Positions 5,920-12,676 of a stretch of DNA of 12,676 bases are shown here, one piece after another; within the stretch, counting starts at the first letter, position 1; the number at the start of each line of letters is the position of its first letter. Under the pieces are notes generated by a model. That model did no database searches. It had not been told where the DNA came from and worked only from the letters and a program-made list of their open reading frames with translations. Both the position numbers and the translations under genes were made by a program. Source of the DNA: Propionivibrio sp. (lineage in GTDB: Bacteria > Pseudomonadota > Gammaproteobacteria > Burkholderiales > Rhodocyclaceae); the NCBI GenBank assembly GCA_017990155.1, contig JAGNOM010000051.1:1-12676 (forward strand), given 5' to 3'.

Positions 5920-7359
5920 ATGCGCTACCTTTCGACACGAGGCGATTCGAACTCGCCCAAGAAATCGTTCACCGAAATCCTGCTCGGCGGCCTTGCCCCC
6001 GACGGCGGTCTCTACTTGCCGGAAACCTACCCGAAGATTTCACGCTCTGAACTCGACCAATGGCGCGGTTTCTCGTACGCCGAACTGGCGTTTGCGGTGC
6101 TCTCCAAGTTCATCGACGACATTCCAGCTGCCGACCTGAAGAAACTGGTCGAAAAGACCTACACCGCAGACGTCTATTGCAATGGCCGGGACGCCAGCCA
6201 AGCAGGCGACATCACGCCGGTGCGCTGGCTTGAACCGGGGCTCGGATTGCTGGAACTGTCCAACGGGCCGACCTTGGCGTTCAAGGACATGGCCATGCAA
6301 CTGCTCGGCAACCTGTTCGAGTACGTGCTGGACACGCAGGGCGAAGAAATCAATATTCTTGGCGCGACGTCGGGCGATACCGGTTCGGCGGCCGAATATG
6401 CCATGCGCGGCAAGCACGGCGTGCGCGTCTTCATGCTCTCGCCGCACGGCAAGATGAGTGCCTTCCAGCGCGCCCAGATGTACTCCTTGCCGGATGCCAA
6501 CATCTTCAACATCGCCGTGCGCGGCATGTTTGACGACGCGCAGGATATCGTGAAGGCCGTCTCCAACGACCACGCCTTCAAGGCCTGCTATAAGATCGGT
6601 GCCGTCAATTCGATCAACTGGGCGCGTGTGGCGGCGCAGGTCATTTATTACGTCAAGGGCTATTTCGGCGCGACCCAATCGAACGACGAACAGGTCGATT
6701 TCGCGGTGCCGTCGGGGAATTTCGGCAACATCTGCGCCGGTCATATCGCGCGCATGATGGGGTTGCCGATCGGACGGCTGGTCATGGCGACCAACGAAAA
6801 CGACGTGCTCGACGAGTTCTTCCGCACCGGCGTCTATCGGCCGCGTGGAACGGCCGAAACGCTCGCGACTTCAAGCCCGTCGATGGATATCTCGAAAGCC
6901 TCCAATTTCGAGCGCTTTGTCTTCGATCTCGTCGGGCGTGATCCGGCGGTGATCCGCGAACTGTGGGCGAAGGTCGACGGCGGCGGCAGCTTTGATCTTT
7001 CCGGAACGGCGTACTTTGAACAGCTTCCGAAGTTCGGTTTTGTGTCCGGCAAGAGCAGCCACGCCGACCGTCTGGCGACAATCCAGGCGACTTACGAGAA
7101 GTACAGCGTGATGGTCGATACCCATACCGCCGACGGCCTCAAGGTGGCGCTTGAAATGCGTACGGCCGGGCGGCCGATGATCGTGCTGGAAACGGCGCTG
7201 GCTGCGAAGTTCGAGGAAACGCTGATCGAAGCACTGGGGCGCCGGCCTGAACGCCCTGCCGCGATGCGCGGAATTGAAAACCTGCCGCAGCGCGTTGAAG
7301 TGATGGACGTGAACGCGGATGCAGTGAAGCGCTATATCGAGCAGAACGTCTTGTCCTGA
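5920..7359 (+). CDS. thrC: threonine synthase
   Basis: 479 residues, the length of the longer (yeast/proteobacterial-type) threonine synthases. It converts O-phospho-L-homoserine to L-threonine with PLP in the cytoplasm, the last step of the pathway in which hom acts. Seen in the sequence: the N-terminal MRYLSTRG start typical of the family, APDGGLYLPE (26-35), the PLP-lysine segment SNGPTLAFKDMAMQLLG with Lys122, the phosphate loop ATSGDTGSAA (149-158), SINWARVAAQ (231-240) and the glycine-rich VPSGNFGN (263-270). No good Shine-Dalgarno precedes the ATG, but homology supports this start. The gene ends at a strong terminator. In many relatives it directly follows hom; here 2.7 kb of unrelated genes intervene. 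Confidence 0.97.
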   Translation: MRYLSTRGDSNSPKKSFTEILLGGLAPDGGLYLPETYPKISRSELDQWRGFSYAELAFAVLSKFIDDIPAADLKKLVEKTYTADVYCNGRDASQAGDITPVRWLEPGLGLLELSNGPTLAFKDMAMQLLGNLFEYVLDTQGEEINILGATSGDTGSAAEYAMRGKHGVRVFMLSPHGKMSAFQRAQMYSLPDANIFNIAVRGMFDDAQDIVKAVSNDHAFKACYKIGAVNSINWARVAAQVIYYVKGYFGATQSNDEQVDFAVPSGNFGNICAGHIARMMGLPIGRLVMATNENDVLDEFFRTGVYRPRGTAETLATSSPSMDISKASNFERFVFDLVGRDPAVIRELWAKVDGGGSFDLSGTAYFEQLPKFGFVSGKSSHADRLATIQATYEKYSVMVDTHTADGLKVALEMRTAGRPMIVLETALAAKFEETLIEALGRRPERPAAMRGIENLPQRVEVMDVNADAVKRYIEQNVLS

Positions 7360-7392
7360 TGGCAGAACCGTTTTCTTGCCGTGAATGAGAAA

Positions 7393-7423
7393 GGGCTCCG
7401 CGAAGGAGCCCTATTTGTATTTC
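7393..7423. terminator. bidirectional rho-independent terminator after thrC
   Basis: GGGCTCC (7393-7399) pairs perfectly with GGAGCCC (7405-7411) across a GCGAA loop. On the plus strand the tail is TATTTGTATTT (7412-7422), ending thrC 33 nt after its stop. On the minus strand the flank reads TTTCTCATTC, so it can also end the convergent 45-codon gene, whose stop is at 7434-7436. Confidence 0.88.
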
Positions 7424-7433
7424 AACGACCGCA

Positions 7434-7571
7434 CTAAAGGTAGATTACGGCCGGAAACACCGCTGCAGCGAGCAAGAGCACCAGCCACTCAAGATTGCGC
7501 CGCGCCAGAAATCCGGTGAAATGCAAGACGAGAATGGTAATTGCCAAGACATAAAACAAAGCAAACAGCAT
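7434..7571 (-). CDS. 45-aa two-helix small membrane protein
   Basis: A minus-strand ORF from the ATG at 7571 to TAG at 7436-7434, 45 codons plus stop. It begins MLFALFYVLAITILVLHFTG and ends FPAVIYL. Two hydrophobic segments (about 2-22 and 28-44) are joined by a short charged turn ARRNLE, so it should form a helical hairpin in the inner membrane. A clear Shine-Dalgarno AAAGGA (ending at 7580) lies 8 nt upstream, and a perfect TATAAT lies about 70 nt upstream. It shares the terminator with thrC. I do not recognise a family and give no function. The combination of promoter, ribosome binding site, protein-like composition and shared terminator makes it a probable real gene. Confidence 0.72.
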   Translation of the reverse strand: MLFALFYVLAITILVLHFTGFLARRNLEWLVLLLAAAVFPAVIYL

Positions 7572-7637
7572 AGGGTGTTTCCTTTCTTTTGTTCCGCAAC
7601 CGGCAGTGACCAGCCGCTTCCTGAATTTTCTTCCCGG

Positions 7638-7643
7638 ATTATA
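7638..7643 (-). promoter_or_regulatory. -10 box for the 45-aa membrane protein gene, with adjacent dyad
   Basis: Read on the minus strand this is a perfect TATAAT. The predicted start is near 7631, giving a 60-nt leader. No -35 match exists at 15-18 bp spacing. Instead a 6-bp inverted repeat CCACAT/ATGTGG (7645-7650 and 7664-7669) occupies the spacer and -35 region, which suggests regulated use. Alternatively that dyad belongs to the 3' end of the nadC transcript. Confidence 0.5.
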
Positions 7644-7705
7644 GCCACATCATTCTTGCGGGAATGTGGAATTGTTCCGCGATGTGTCGTTTTCGATGTC
7701 GGTCG

Positions 7706-8581
7706 TTACCCCTGAAAACGCATGGAAAGATCAAGCGCGCGCACGTCCTTGGTCAAGCCACCGATCGAGATCCGATCGACGCCTGTTTCCGCGATGCCGC
7801 GCAGTGTATCGAGACTGACGTTTCCTGACGCTTCAAGCACCGCCCGGCCGGCGCTGATCGATACCGCTTCGCGCATCTGATCGAGGCTCATGTTGTCGAG
7901 CAGAATCATCCTGGCGCCGGCGGCTAGCGCCTGTTGCAGTTCATCGAGCGTTTCAACTTCGACCTGGATGAATTTGCAGCGACCGGCAGCGGTTTCGGCG
8001 ACCTGTCTTGCCGCCGACATCGCGGCCGCAATGCTGCCGGCAGCCAGGATATGGTTTTCCTTGATCAGGATGGCATCGTACAGACCCAGTCGATGGTTGC
8101 CGCCGCCACCGCACTTGACCGCGAATTTCTGTGCTAGGCGCAGGCCCGGAAGCGTCTTGCGCGTATCGACGACTTGCGCCTTGGTTCCGGCGACGACGTC
8201 GGCGTACTGTCGCGCCCGGGTGGCAACGCCCGACAGCAACTGGAGGAAGTTGAGCGCCGTGCGCTCTCCCGTGAGCAGCGAGCGCGCCGGCCCCTTCAGT
8301 TCGCATACCAACTGGCCCGGTTTGATCGGGTCGCCGTCCTTTGCTTTCCAGTCGATAGCGATAGTGGCATCCAGCTTCTCGAAACAGCGCTGGAACCACG
8401 CGGTACCGCACAAAACAGCGTCCTCGCGCGAGATGACCGTTGCCTGTGTAACGACACCGGCCGGGACGAGCTGCGCGGTCAAGTCGCCGGTGCCGACATC
8501 CTCAGCCAGCGCGGCGTCGACGTTGCGTTCGATTTCAGCGACGAGCGCGTTTTCCTCTTGAGTTGGGACGGGGGAGTTCAT
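7706..8581 (-). CDS. nadC: quinolinate phosphoribosyltransferase (nicotinate-nucleotide pyrophosphorylase)
   Basis: 291 residues, normal for NadC. It converts quinolinate and PRPP to nicotinate mononucleotide, CO2 and pyrophosphate in de novo NAD synthesis. N-terminal domain about 15-125 with EDVGTGDLT (27-35) and GERTALNFLQLLSGVAT (105-121, Arg107). The barrel domain carries DTRKTLPGLR (139-148, Lys142), KCGGGGNHRLGLYDA (156-170, His163 and Arg164), LIKENH (172-177, Lys174), the acidic EVE (208-210), LLDN (227-230) and the phosphate-binding ISIGGLT near the C-terminus. The start at 8581 has a GGAAA about 6 nt upstream. It stands alone on the minus strand: nadA and nadB are not in the window. 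Confidence 0.96.
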   Translation of the reverse strand: MNSPVPTQEENALVAEIERNVDAALAEDVGTGDLTAQLVPAGVVTQATVISREDAVLCGTAWFQRCFEKLDATIAIDWKAKDGDPIKPGQLVCELKGPARSLLTGERTALNFLQLLSGVATRARQYADVVAGTKAQVVDTRKTLPGLRLAQKFAVKCGGGGNHRLGLYDAILIKENHILAAGSIAAAMSAARQVAETAAGRCKFIQVEVETLDELQQALAAGARMILLDNMSLDQMREAVSISAGRAVLEASGNVSLDTLRGIAETGVDRISIGGLTKDVRALDLSMRFQG

Positions 8582-8614
8582 AAGGTTTCCAGAGCGCCTA
8601 AAAACAAAGGCGGC

Positions 8615-8623
8615 ATTTTATCA
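8615..8623 (-). promoter_or_regulatory. extended -10 of nadC
   Basis: The minus strand reads TGATAAAAT: TG extension plus TAAAAT (5 of 6 to consensus), predicting a start near 8608 and a leader of about 27 nt before the nadC ATG. A weak TCGACC lies 15 bp upstream as a possible -35. Confidence 0.5.
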
Positions 8624-8650
8624 CCTCCGGGATTCGGTCGATCGGCCAGG

Positions 8651-8670
8651 TTGTCTGAACTTCAGGACAA
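8651..8670 (+). other. hairpin overlapping the ribosome binding site of a short leader ORF
   Basis: TTGTC (8651-8655) pairs with GACAA (8666-8670), and TGAA faces TTCA inside, giving an almost perfect 20-nt dyad with one extra G. It could act as an operator in this divergent gap or as an RNA hairpin that hides the AGGA (8664-8667) in front of the ATG at 8675. Confidence 0.3.
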
Positions 8671-8674
8671 TCGC

Positions 8675-8755
8675 ATGAGCCTGCTCTCCTTCCTGTTCAA
8701 GGCGAGGATTGGGGTGAATACGGGTCGTCCAACGGCTCGTTCGCAGGGCCCGTAA
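8675..8755 (+). CDS. possible 26-aa leader ORF upstream of the ABC importer
   Basis: ATG at 8675 to TAA at 8753-8755 gives a 26-residue peptide, MSLLSFLFKARIGVNTG then a basic tail. AGGA lies 7 nt upstream and partly inside the hairpin at 8651-8670. The first eight residues equal the usual start of MinE in betaproteobacteria, but the rest does not, so it could be a leader peptide, a remnant, or chance. It stops 32 nt before the solute-binding protein gene. Low confidence that it is translated. Confidence 0.2.
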   Translation: MSLLSFLFKARIGVNTGRPTARSQGP

Positions 8756-8774
8756 AAAGGGTGAGGCTTCAAGT

Positions 8775-8780
8775 TACACT
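8775..8780 (+). promoter_or_regulatory. possible -10 close to the importer start codon
   Basis: TACACT (4 of 6 matches to TATAAT) lies 7 nt before the ATG at 8788, which would give a nearly leaderless transcript. This fits the absence of a Shine-Dalgarno there. No -35 match is seen at 17 bp, so this is weak. Confidence 0.22.
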
Positions 8781-8787
8781 CTGACGC

Positions 8788-10974
8788 ATGCAAGTTTTCC
8801 GACCCGTCTGCCTGATCATGTTTTTTCTGCTCGCTGCCTGCGGTCACCAGCAGAACGACCCCTATCCGGCCAGCGAGCGTGACAAGAACACGCTCTATAC
8901 GGCGTTTACGGAGCGACCCAAGCATCTCGATCCGGCGCAGTCGTACAGCGAAGACGAATCGGTTTTTACCGCGCAGATTTATGAGGCGCCGCTGCAGTAC
9001 CACTATCTGAAGCGCCCGTACACTCTGATTCCGGCGGCGGCCGAAGCGGTACCGGACCCGCGCTACCTCGATACCACGGGTGCGGCCTTGCCTGACGACG
9101 CGCCGGCCGATGCGATTGCACAGAGTGTCTACGAAATCCGCATCCGCCCCGGAATTCGCTATCAGCCGCATCCGGCATTTGCCGTCGACGCGAGCGGGCA
9201 GGCCGTCTACGCGATGCTCGATCGGGACCGATTGAAGGGCATCGACAAACTGGCCGACTTCGCTCAAACGGGAACGCGTGAACTCGTTGCCGACGACTAT
9301 ATCTATCAGATCAAACGGCTGGCGCATCCGCATCTGCATTCGCCGATCTTCGGGATGATGGCCGAGCGCATCGTCGGACTAAAGGCATTCAGCGAGGAAG
9401 TGCAGAAAGCCGCCAAGGATCTGCCGCCCGACGCCTGGCTCGACCTCGACCGTTTCAGCATCGAAGGCGTTACGCGCATCGATCGATACACCTACCGCAT
9501 CGTCCTCAACGGCAAGTACCCGCAGTTCCTCTACTGGCTGGCGATGCCTTTCTTCGCGCCGGTGCCGCGCGAGGTGGATCGCTTCTACAGCCAGCCGGGA
9601 ATGGCCGAGAAGAACCTGACGCTCGACTGGTACCCGGTCGGCACCGGCCCGTATCAGCTGACCGAGAACGATCCGAACCGGCGCATGGTGCTGGAGCGCA
9701 ATCCCAACTTTCACGGCGAAACCTACCCGTGCGAAGGCGAGGCGGCAGACACGGCGGCGGGTTTGCTCGACGATTGCGGTCAGTCGTTACCACGTATCGA
9801 CAAGGTCGTTTTTTCCCGCGAGACCGAGAGCATTCCCTACTGGAACAAGTTTCTGCAGGGCTACTACGACGCTTCCGGGATTGCCTCGGACAGCTTTGAT
9901 CAGGCCGTCAGTTTTGGTGCGGGCGGTGCCGTCCAGCTCACCGACGATATGCAGAAACGGGGAATCCGGCTGCTCACCAGCGTGCGACCGTCGATCTTCT
10001 ACATGGGTTTCAACATGCTCGACGCCACCGTCGGCGCTGTCAACGCCGAGCGCGCGCGCAAACTGCGCCAGGCGGTGTCGATTGCGGTCGATCAGGAGGA
10101 ATTCATCTCGATCTTCATGAACGGGCGCGGCATCGCCGCCATGAGCCCGGTGCCGCCGGGGATTTTCGGCCACGACGAAGGTCAGGCGGGCATCAATCCG
10201 GTCGTGTATGACTGGGAGGGCAACGAAGCCAAGGGGCAGGCCCGGCGCAAGCCGATCGAGGCCGCGAAGAAGCTTCTGGCCGATGCCGGCTGGCCGAATG
10301 GACGTGACGCGAGAACCAATGAACCGCTGGTGCTCTACCTCGACACGACCAGCGGCATGGGCGACAAGGCGACGATGGACTGGCTGACGCGTCAGTTCGC
10401 CAAGATCGACATCCAGCTCGTCGTGCGTCAGACCGATGGCAACCGCTTTCAGGAAAAGCTGCGCAAGGGCGCAGTACAGATCTTCTTCTTCGGTTGGAAT
10501 GCCGACTACCCGGACCCGGAGAACTTCTTCTTCCTGCTCTCCGGCAGCGAAGGCAAGGTCGCCAACGGCGGCGAGAACGCCGCGAACTACGCCAATCCCG
10601 AGTTCGATCGTCTGTTCGCCGAGATGAAGAACATGGAGAGCGACGGCCCGAACGGCGTGCGCCGCGCCGCGATCATCGCGCGCATGAACCGCATCGTGCA
10701 GGATGACGCGCCGTGGATCTTCGGTTTCCATCCGAAGAGCTACACCCTCGCGCACGCTTGGGTGAAGAGTCGCAAGCCGATGGGCGTCGGCAATAACGCG
10801 CTCAAGTATCAGCGCATCGACGTCGTCGAGCGCGAGGAGCGCAGGCAGGAATGGAATGCGCCGGTCCTGTGGCCGCTGGCGCTGATGGCGATGGTGCTGG
10901 CTGCGGCGATTATTCCGGCGGTCGCCGCGTATCGACGCCGGGAACGCGTAACGGCTCGCACAGAGATCGAATAG
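8788..10974 (+). CDS. peptide-type ABC transporter solute-binding lipoprotein with C-terminal TM helix
   Basis: 728 residues, long for a family 5 solute-binding protein (SBP_bac_5, usually 500-620). It should bind peptides or similar solutes in the periplasm for the two permeases encoded downstream. A lipoprotein signal peptide is clear: Arg5, hydrophobic core, lipobox LAAC with Cys18, then Gly19. Family marks include FTERPKHLDPAQSY near the mature N-terminus, VGTGPYQL, AKKLLADAGWPNGRD (about 493-507) and the FFFGWNADYPDPENFF block (about 565-580). Unusually, residues about 693-715 form a hydrophobic helix followed by RRRERV, which predicts a second anchor in the inner membrane with a cytoplasmic C-terminus. 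A middle region contains a CEGEAADTAAGLLDDCG stretch with two cysteines that may form a disulfide. No Shine-Dalgarno is evident. The next gene begins 15 nt after the stop. Confidence 0.9.
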   Translation: MQVFRPVCLIMFFLLAACGHQQNDPYPASERDKNTLYTAFTERPKHLDPAQSYSEDESVFTAQIYEAPLQYHYLKRPYTLIPAAAEAVPDPRYLDTTGAALPDDAPADAIAQSVYEIRIRPGIRYQPHPAFAVDASGQAVYAMLDRDRLKGIDKLADFAQTGTRELVADDYIYQIKRLAHPHLHSPIFGMMAERIVGLKAFSEEVQKAAKDLPPDAWLDLDRFSIEGVTRIDRYTYRIVLNGKYPQFLYWLAMPFFAPVPREVDRFYSQPGMAEKNLTLDWYPVGTGPYQLTENDPNRRMVLERNPNFHGETYPCEGEAADTAAGLLDDCGQSLPRIDKVVFSRETESIPYWNKFLQGYYDASGIASDSFDQAVSFGAGGAVQLTDDMQKRGIRLLTSVRPSIFYMGFNMLDATVGAVNAERARKLRQAVSIAVDQEEFISIFMNGRGIAAMSPVPPGIFGHDEGQAGINPVVYDWEGNEAKGQARRKPIEAAKKLLADAGWPNGRDARTNEPLVLYLDTTSGMGDKATMDWLTRQFAKIDIQLVVRQTDGNRFQEKLRKGAVQIFFFGWNADYPDPENFFFLLSGSEGKVANGGENAANYANPEFDRLFAEMKNMESDGPNGVRRAAIIARMNRIVQDDAPWIFGFHPKSYTLAHAWVKSRKPMGVGNNALKYQRIDVVEREERRQEWNAPVLWPLALMAMVLAAAIIPAVAAYRRRERVTARTEIE

Positions 10975-10989
10975 GAAATAGGAATCGCC

Positions 10990-11970
10990 ATGCTCGCCTA
11001 CATCCTCCGCCGTCTGCTTTATGCGATCCCGATCCTGATCGGCGTGAATCTCATCACCTTTGCCTTGTTCTTCGTCGTCAATTCGCCGGACGATATGGCG
11101 CGGATGCAGTTGGGCGGGAAGCGGGTGACGGCGGAGGCGATCGCCAAGTGGAAAAGCGAGCGCGGTTATGACAAGCCGCTCTTCGTCAATGCCGAATCGT
11201 CGGGCGCGGGGAAGCTCACCGACACCATCTTCTTCACCAAGTCGGCGCGGCTGTTCGTCGGCGACTTCGGGCGTGCCGAGGACGGGCGCGATATCGCGTG
11301 GGAGATCACCACGCGCATGGGGCCGTCGCTGGCGCTTGCCTTGCCGACATTCATTCTCGGCCTGTTCGTCACCGTCAGTTTGGCGCTGTTGCTCGTGCTG
11401 TTCCGTGCCACGGCCCTGGATTTCTCGGGCGTCGTGCTGTGCGTGGCGCTGATGTCGATCTCCGGTCTGTTCTACATCATCGGCGGCCAATACCTGATCA
11501 GCAAACTGTGGCGGCTGGTGCCGATTTCGGGTTACAGCGCCGGCCTTGATGCGTGGAAATTCCTGATCCTCCCGGTGCTGATCGGCGTGGTTTCAGGCAT
11601 CGGCTCCTCGACGCGCTGGTATCGCACGATCTTCCTTGAAGAGATCGGCAAGGACTACGTGCGTACGGCGCGCGCCAAGGGGCTGTCCGAAGTCACCGTG
11701 CTCTTCCGCCACGTCCTGCGCAACGCGATGATCCCGATCCTGACCGGCGTGGTCGTCGTCATCCCGCTGCTGTTCATGGGCTCATTGCTCACCGAATCGT
11801 TCTTCGGCATTCCGGGTCTGGGCAGCTACACCATCGACGCGATCAACGCGCAGGATTTCGCTGTCGTCCGCGCCATGGTCTTCATCGGCTCGGTGCTCTA
11901 CATCGTCGGACTGATCCTGACGGACATTTCTTATACCTTGGTCGATCCACGCATAAGGTTCGACCGATGA
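10990..11970 (+). CDS. DppB/OppB-type ABC transporter permease
   Basis: 326 residues, an inner-membrane permease of the BPD_transp_1 superfamily in the DppB/OppB branch. The N-terminal MLAYILRRLLYAIPILIGVN start is typical of this branch. A periplasmic segment (about 31-112) with GDFGRAEDGRDI matches the usual GDLGxS region. Five further helices follow. The EAA loop, which contacts the ATPase, is DYVRTARAKGLSEVTVLFRH (222-241) followed by VLRNAMIP. The protein ends TDISYTLVDPRIRFDR, as is usual for the family. Shine-Dalgarno AGGA lies 6 nt before the ATG. The stop overlaps the next permease start (ATGA, 11967-11970), so the two subunits are probably translationally coupled and form a heterodimer. 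Confidence 0.95.
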   Translation: MLAYILRRLLYAIPILIGVNLITFALFFVVNSPDDMARMQLGGKRVTAEAIAKWKSERGYDKPLFVNAESSGAGKLTDTIFFTKSARLFVGDFGRAEDGRDIAWEITTRMGPSLALALPTFILGLFVTVSLALLLVLFRATALDFSGVVLCVALMSISGLFYIIGGQYLISKLWRLVPISGYSAGLDAWKFLILPVLIGVVSGIGSSTRWYRTIFLEEIGKDYVRTARAKGLSEVTVLFRHVLRNAMIPILTGVVVVIPLLFMGSLLTESFFGIPGLGSYTIDAINAQDFAVVRAMVFIGSVLYIVGLILTDISYTLVDPRIRFDR

Positions 11971-12676
11971 GCTTTCTCCCCGTCTTCCTCTGGTCCGACC
12001 TGCTGATCTGGCTGCTGGTGCTGGCCGGAATCGTGCTCGGTGCCTTGTCGTCGCGCAATCCGCCGATGCGCGCGGCGTGGCGGCGGGTGGGGCGGAGTCG
12101 TACCGGGATGGCAGCGGCGACCGTGCTCGTTGCCTTCGTTTCCATCGGCTTGCTCGATTCGCTGCACTACCGGGCACGGCTGGAAGGCGCGGGAGCAGGT
12201 GAGCCAGCGGCCCACGCCGTCGAAGTGCTGTCGGTCCTCGATTACCTGACCACGTCGGTACGGACGCGCCTTGAGAAAACCTACTCGGAACCGCTGGCGA
12301 TGCGTTCCTACGCAAAGGAGTTTGTTGAAGTGCGTGAAGCCGATGGCAGTGTCCATCCGATCCGCGATTTCCCGCGCCTCAAGTTTGGCGGCGCGCATCT
12401 CGGCGAAGATGAAACACAACGCATCGGCGATATCGTCAAACGCGTGCTGGCCGCTGAGGCGCTGGCTGTATTGATCCTTGCGACGTTGTCTTTCGGACCT
12501 GCCCGTATATTGGCTCGCAACGGCGTTTGCTCTGTAAGCGAAGCATGGCGCGCCATCTGGCGGGGCGAGTCGGACTTCGCCTGGAACGCCGTGCTGATCA
12601 CGCTCGGCGTTCTGCTCCTCGTCGCCGCGCCGCTGGCAGCGCTGTGCGTCGATTACCACGTCTTCGGTACCGACAA
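11967..12676 (+). CDS. OppC/YejE-type ABC transporter permease, N-terminal part
   Basis: Open from the ATG at 11967 to the right edge (236 residues plus 2 nt), so the C-terminal half with the EAA loop is missing. Hydrophobic segments lie at about 11-28, 49-65, 162-182 and 205-228. The last visible residues YHVFGTD match the HxFGTDxxGxD motif that follows the first helix in OppC proteins. In a normal OppC that motif comes at about residue 70-90, whereas here it is at 230. The extra part contains another basic-then-hydrophobic stretch (AWRRVGRSR then GMAAATVLVAFVSIG) resembling the one just before FGTD (AWRAIWRGE then AWNAVLITLGVLLL), and a periplasmic stretch of about 90 residues (68-158). The ATGA overlap with the upstream permease supports the start. 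It should pair with that permease. Confidence 0.85.
   Translation, partial: MSFLPVFLWSDLLIWLLVLAGIVLGALSSRNPPMRAAWRRVGRSRTGMAAATVLVAFVSIGLLDSLHYRARLEGAGAGEPAAHAVEVLSVLDYLTTSVRTRLEKTYSEPLAMRSYAKEFVEVREADGSVHPIRDFPRLKFGGAHLGEDETQRIGDIVKRVLAAEALAVLILATLSFGPARILARNGVCSVSEAWRAIWRGESDFAWNAVLITLGVLLLVAAPLAALCVDYHVFGTD

Noticed and set aside
7445..7648. 67-codon minus-strand frame over the 45-codon gene
   Set aside because: It is out of frame with the membrane protein, its peptide has no sensible pattern, and it lacks a ribosome binding site; the shorter frame has all expected signals.
9787..11490. 567-codon open frame on the minus strand opposite the binding protein and permease
   Set aside because: It is the codon-position shadow of two well-supported plus-strand genes; the peptide is low in complexity and shows no domain.
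1..12676. CRISPR array, tRNA, rRNA, insertion sequence or integrase
   Set aside because: No regular repeat-spacer pattern, cloverleaf, rRNA-like stretch, transposase or recombinase motif was seen on either strand.

Overview
The window looks like chromosomal DNA of a GC-rich betaproteobacterium, most likely from the Rhodocyclales (Azonexus/Dechloromonas/Accumulibacter-like). The main reasons are the order of a divergent Mth938-like gene, an AlaA-type aminotransferase, a GNAT gene, hom and thrC, and the protein sequences themselves. Lineage is an inference from remembered family features; no search was run.

Region 1 (1-3254), amino-acid metabolism. A leftward Mth938-like gene, cut by the window edge, diverges from a tight rightward operon: alanine/glutamate-type aminotransferase (alaA-like), a small GNAT acetyltransferase and homoserine dehydrogenase (hom). 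The three genes overlap by 11 and 4 nt, so they are probably translationally coupled. Threonine synthase (thrC, 5920-7359), which uses the phosphorylated product of the Hom branch, lies 2.7 kb further on and ends at a strong, probably bidirectional terminator.

Region 2 (3255-5791), the segment between hom and thrC. A 64-nt nested hairpin follows hom. A possible FNR/Dnr-type class II promoter then leads into a DUF2249 protein and a 12-TM membrane protein. The membrane protein carries a threefold internal repeat on TM2, TM6 and TM10, the layout of heme-copper oxidase subunit I and NnrS-like proteins. A cytoplasmic GGDEF diguanylate cyclase with an intact inhibitory site follows. These look like respiration/nitrogen-oxide and signalling genes placed between threonine pathway genes. 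This is the least ordinary part of the window.

Region 3 (7360-8787). On the minus strand lie a 45-aa two-helix membrane protein that an ORF search with a 60-residue cutoff would miss, and nadC (quinolinate phosphoribosyltransferase). The 206-bp divergent gap after nadC holds a nadC promoter, a hairpin and a possible 26-codon leader ORF.

Region 4 (8788-12676). A peptide-type ABC importer operon: a 728-aa solute-binding lipoprotein with an unusual C-terminal membrane helix, a DppB/OppB permease, and an OppC-family permease cut by the right edge. The OppC-type protein has extra N-terminal helices that look like a second OppC_N-like segment. ATPase genes would be expected beyond the window.

No rRNA, tRNA, CRISPR array, insertion sequence or clear attachment site was seen.
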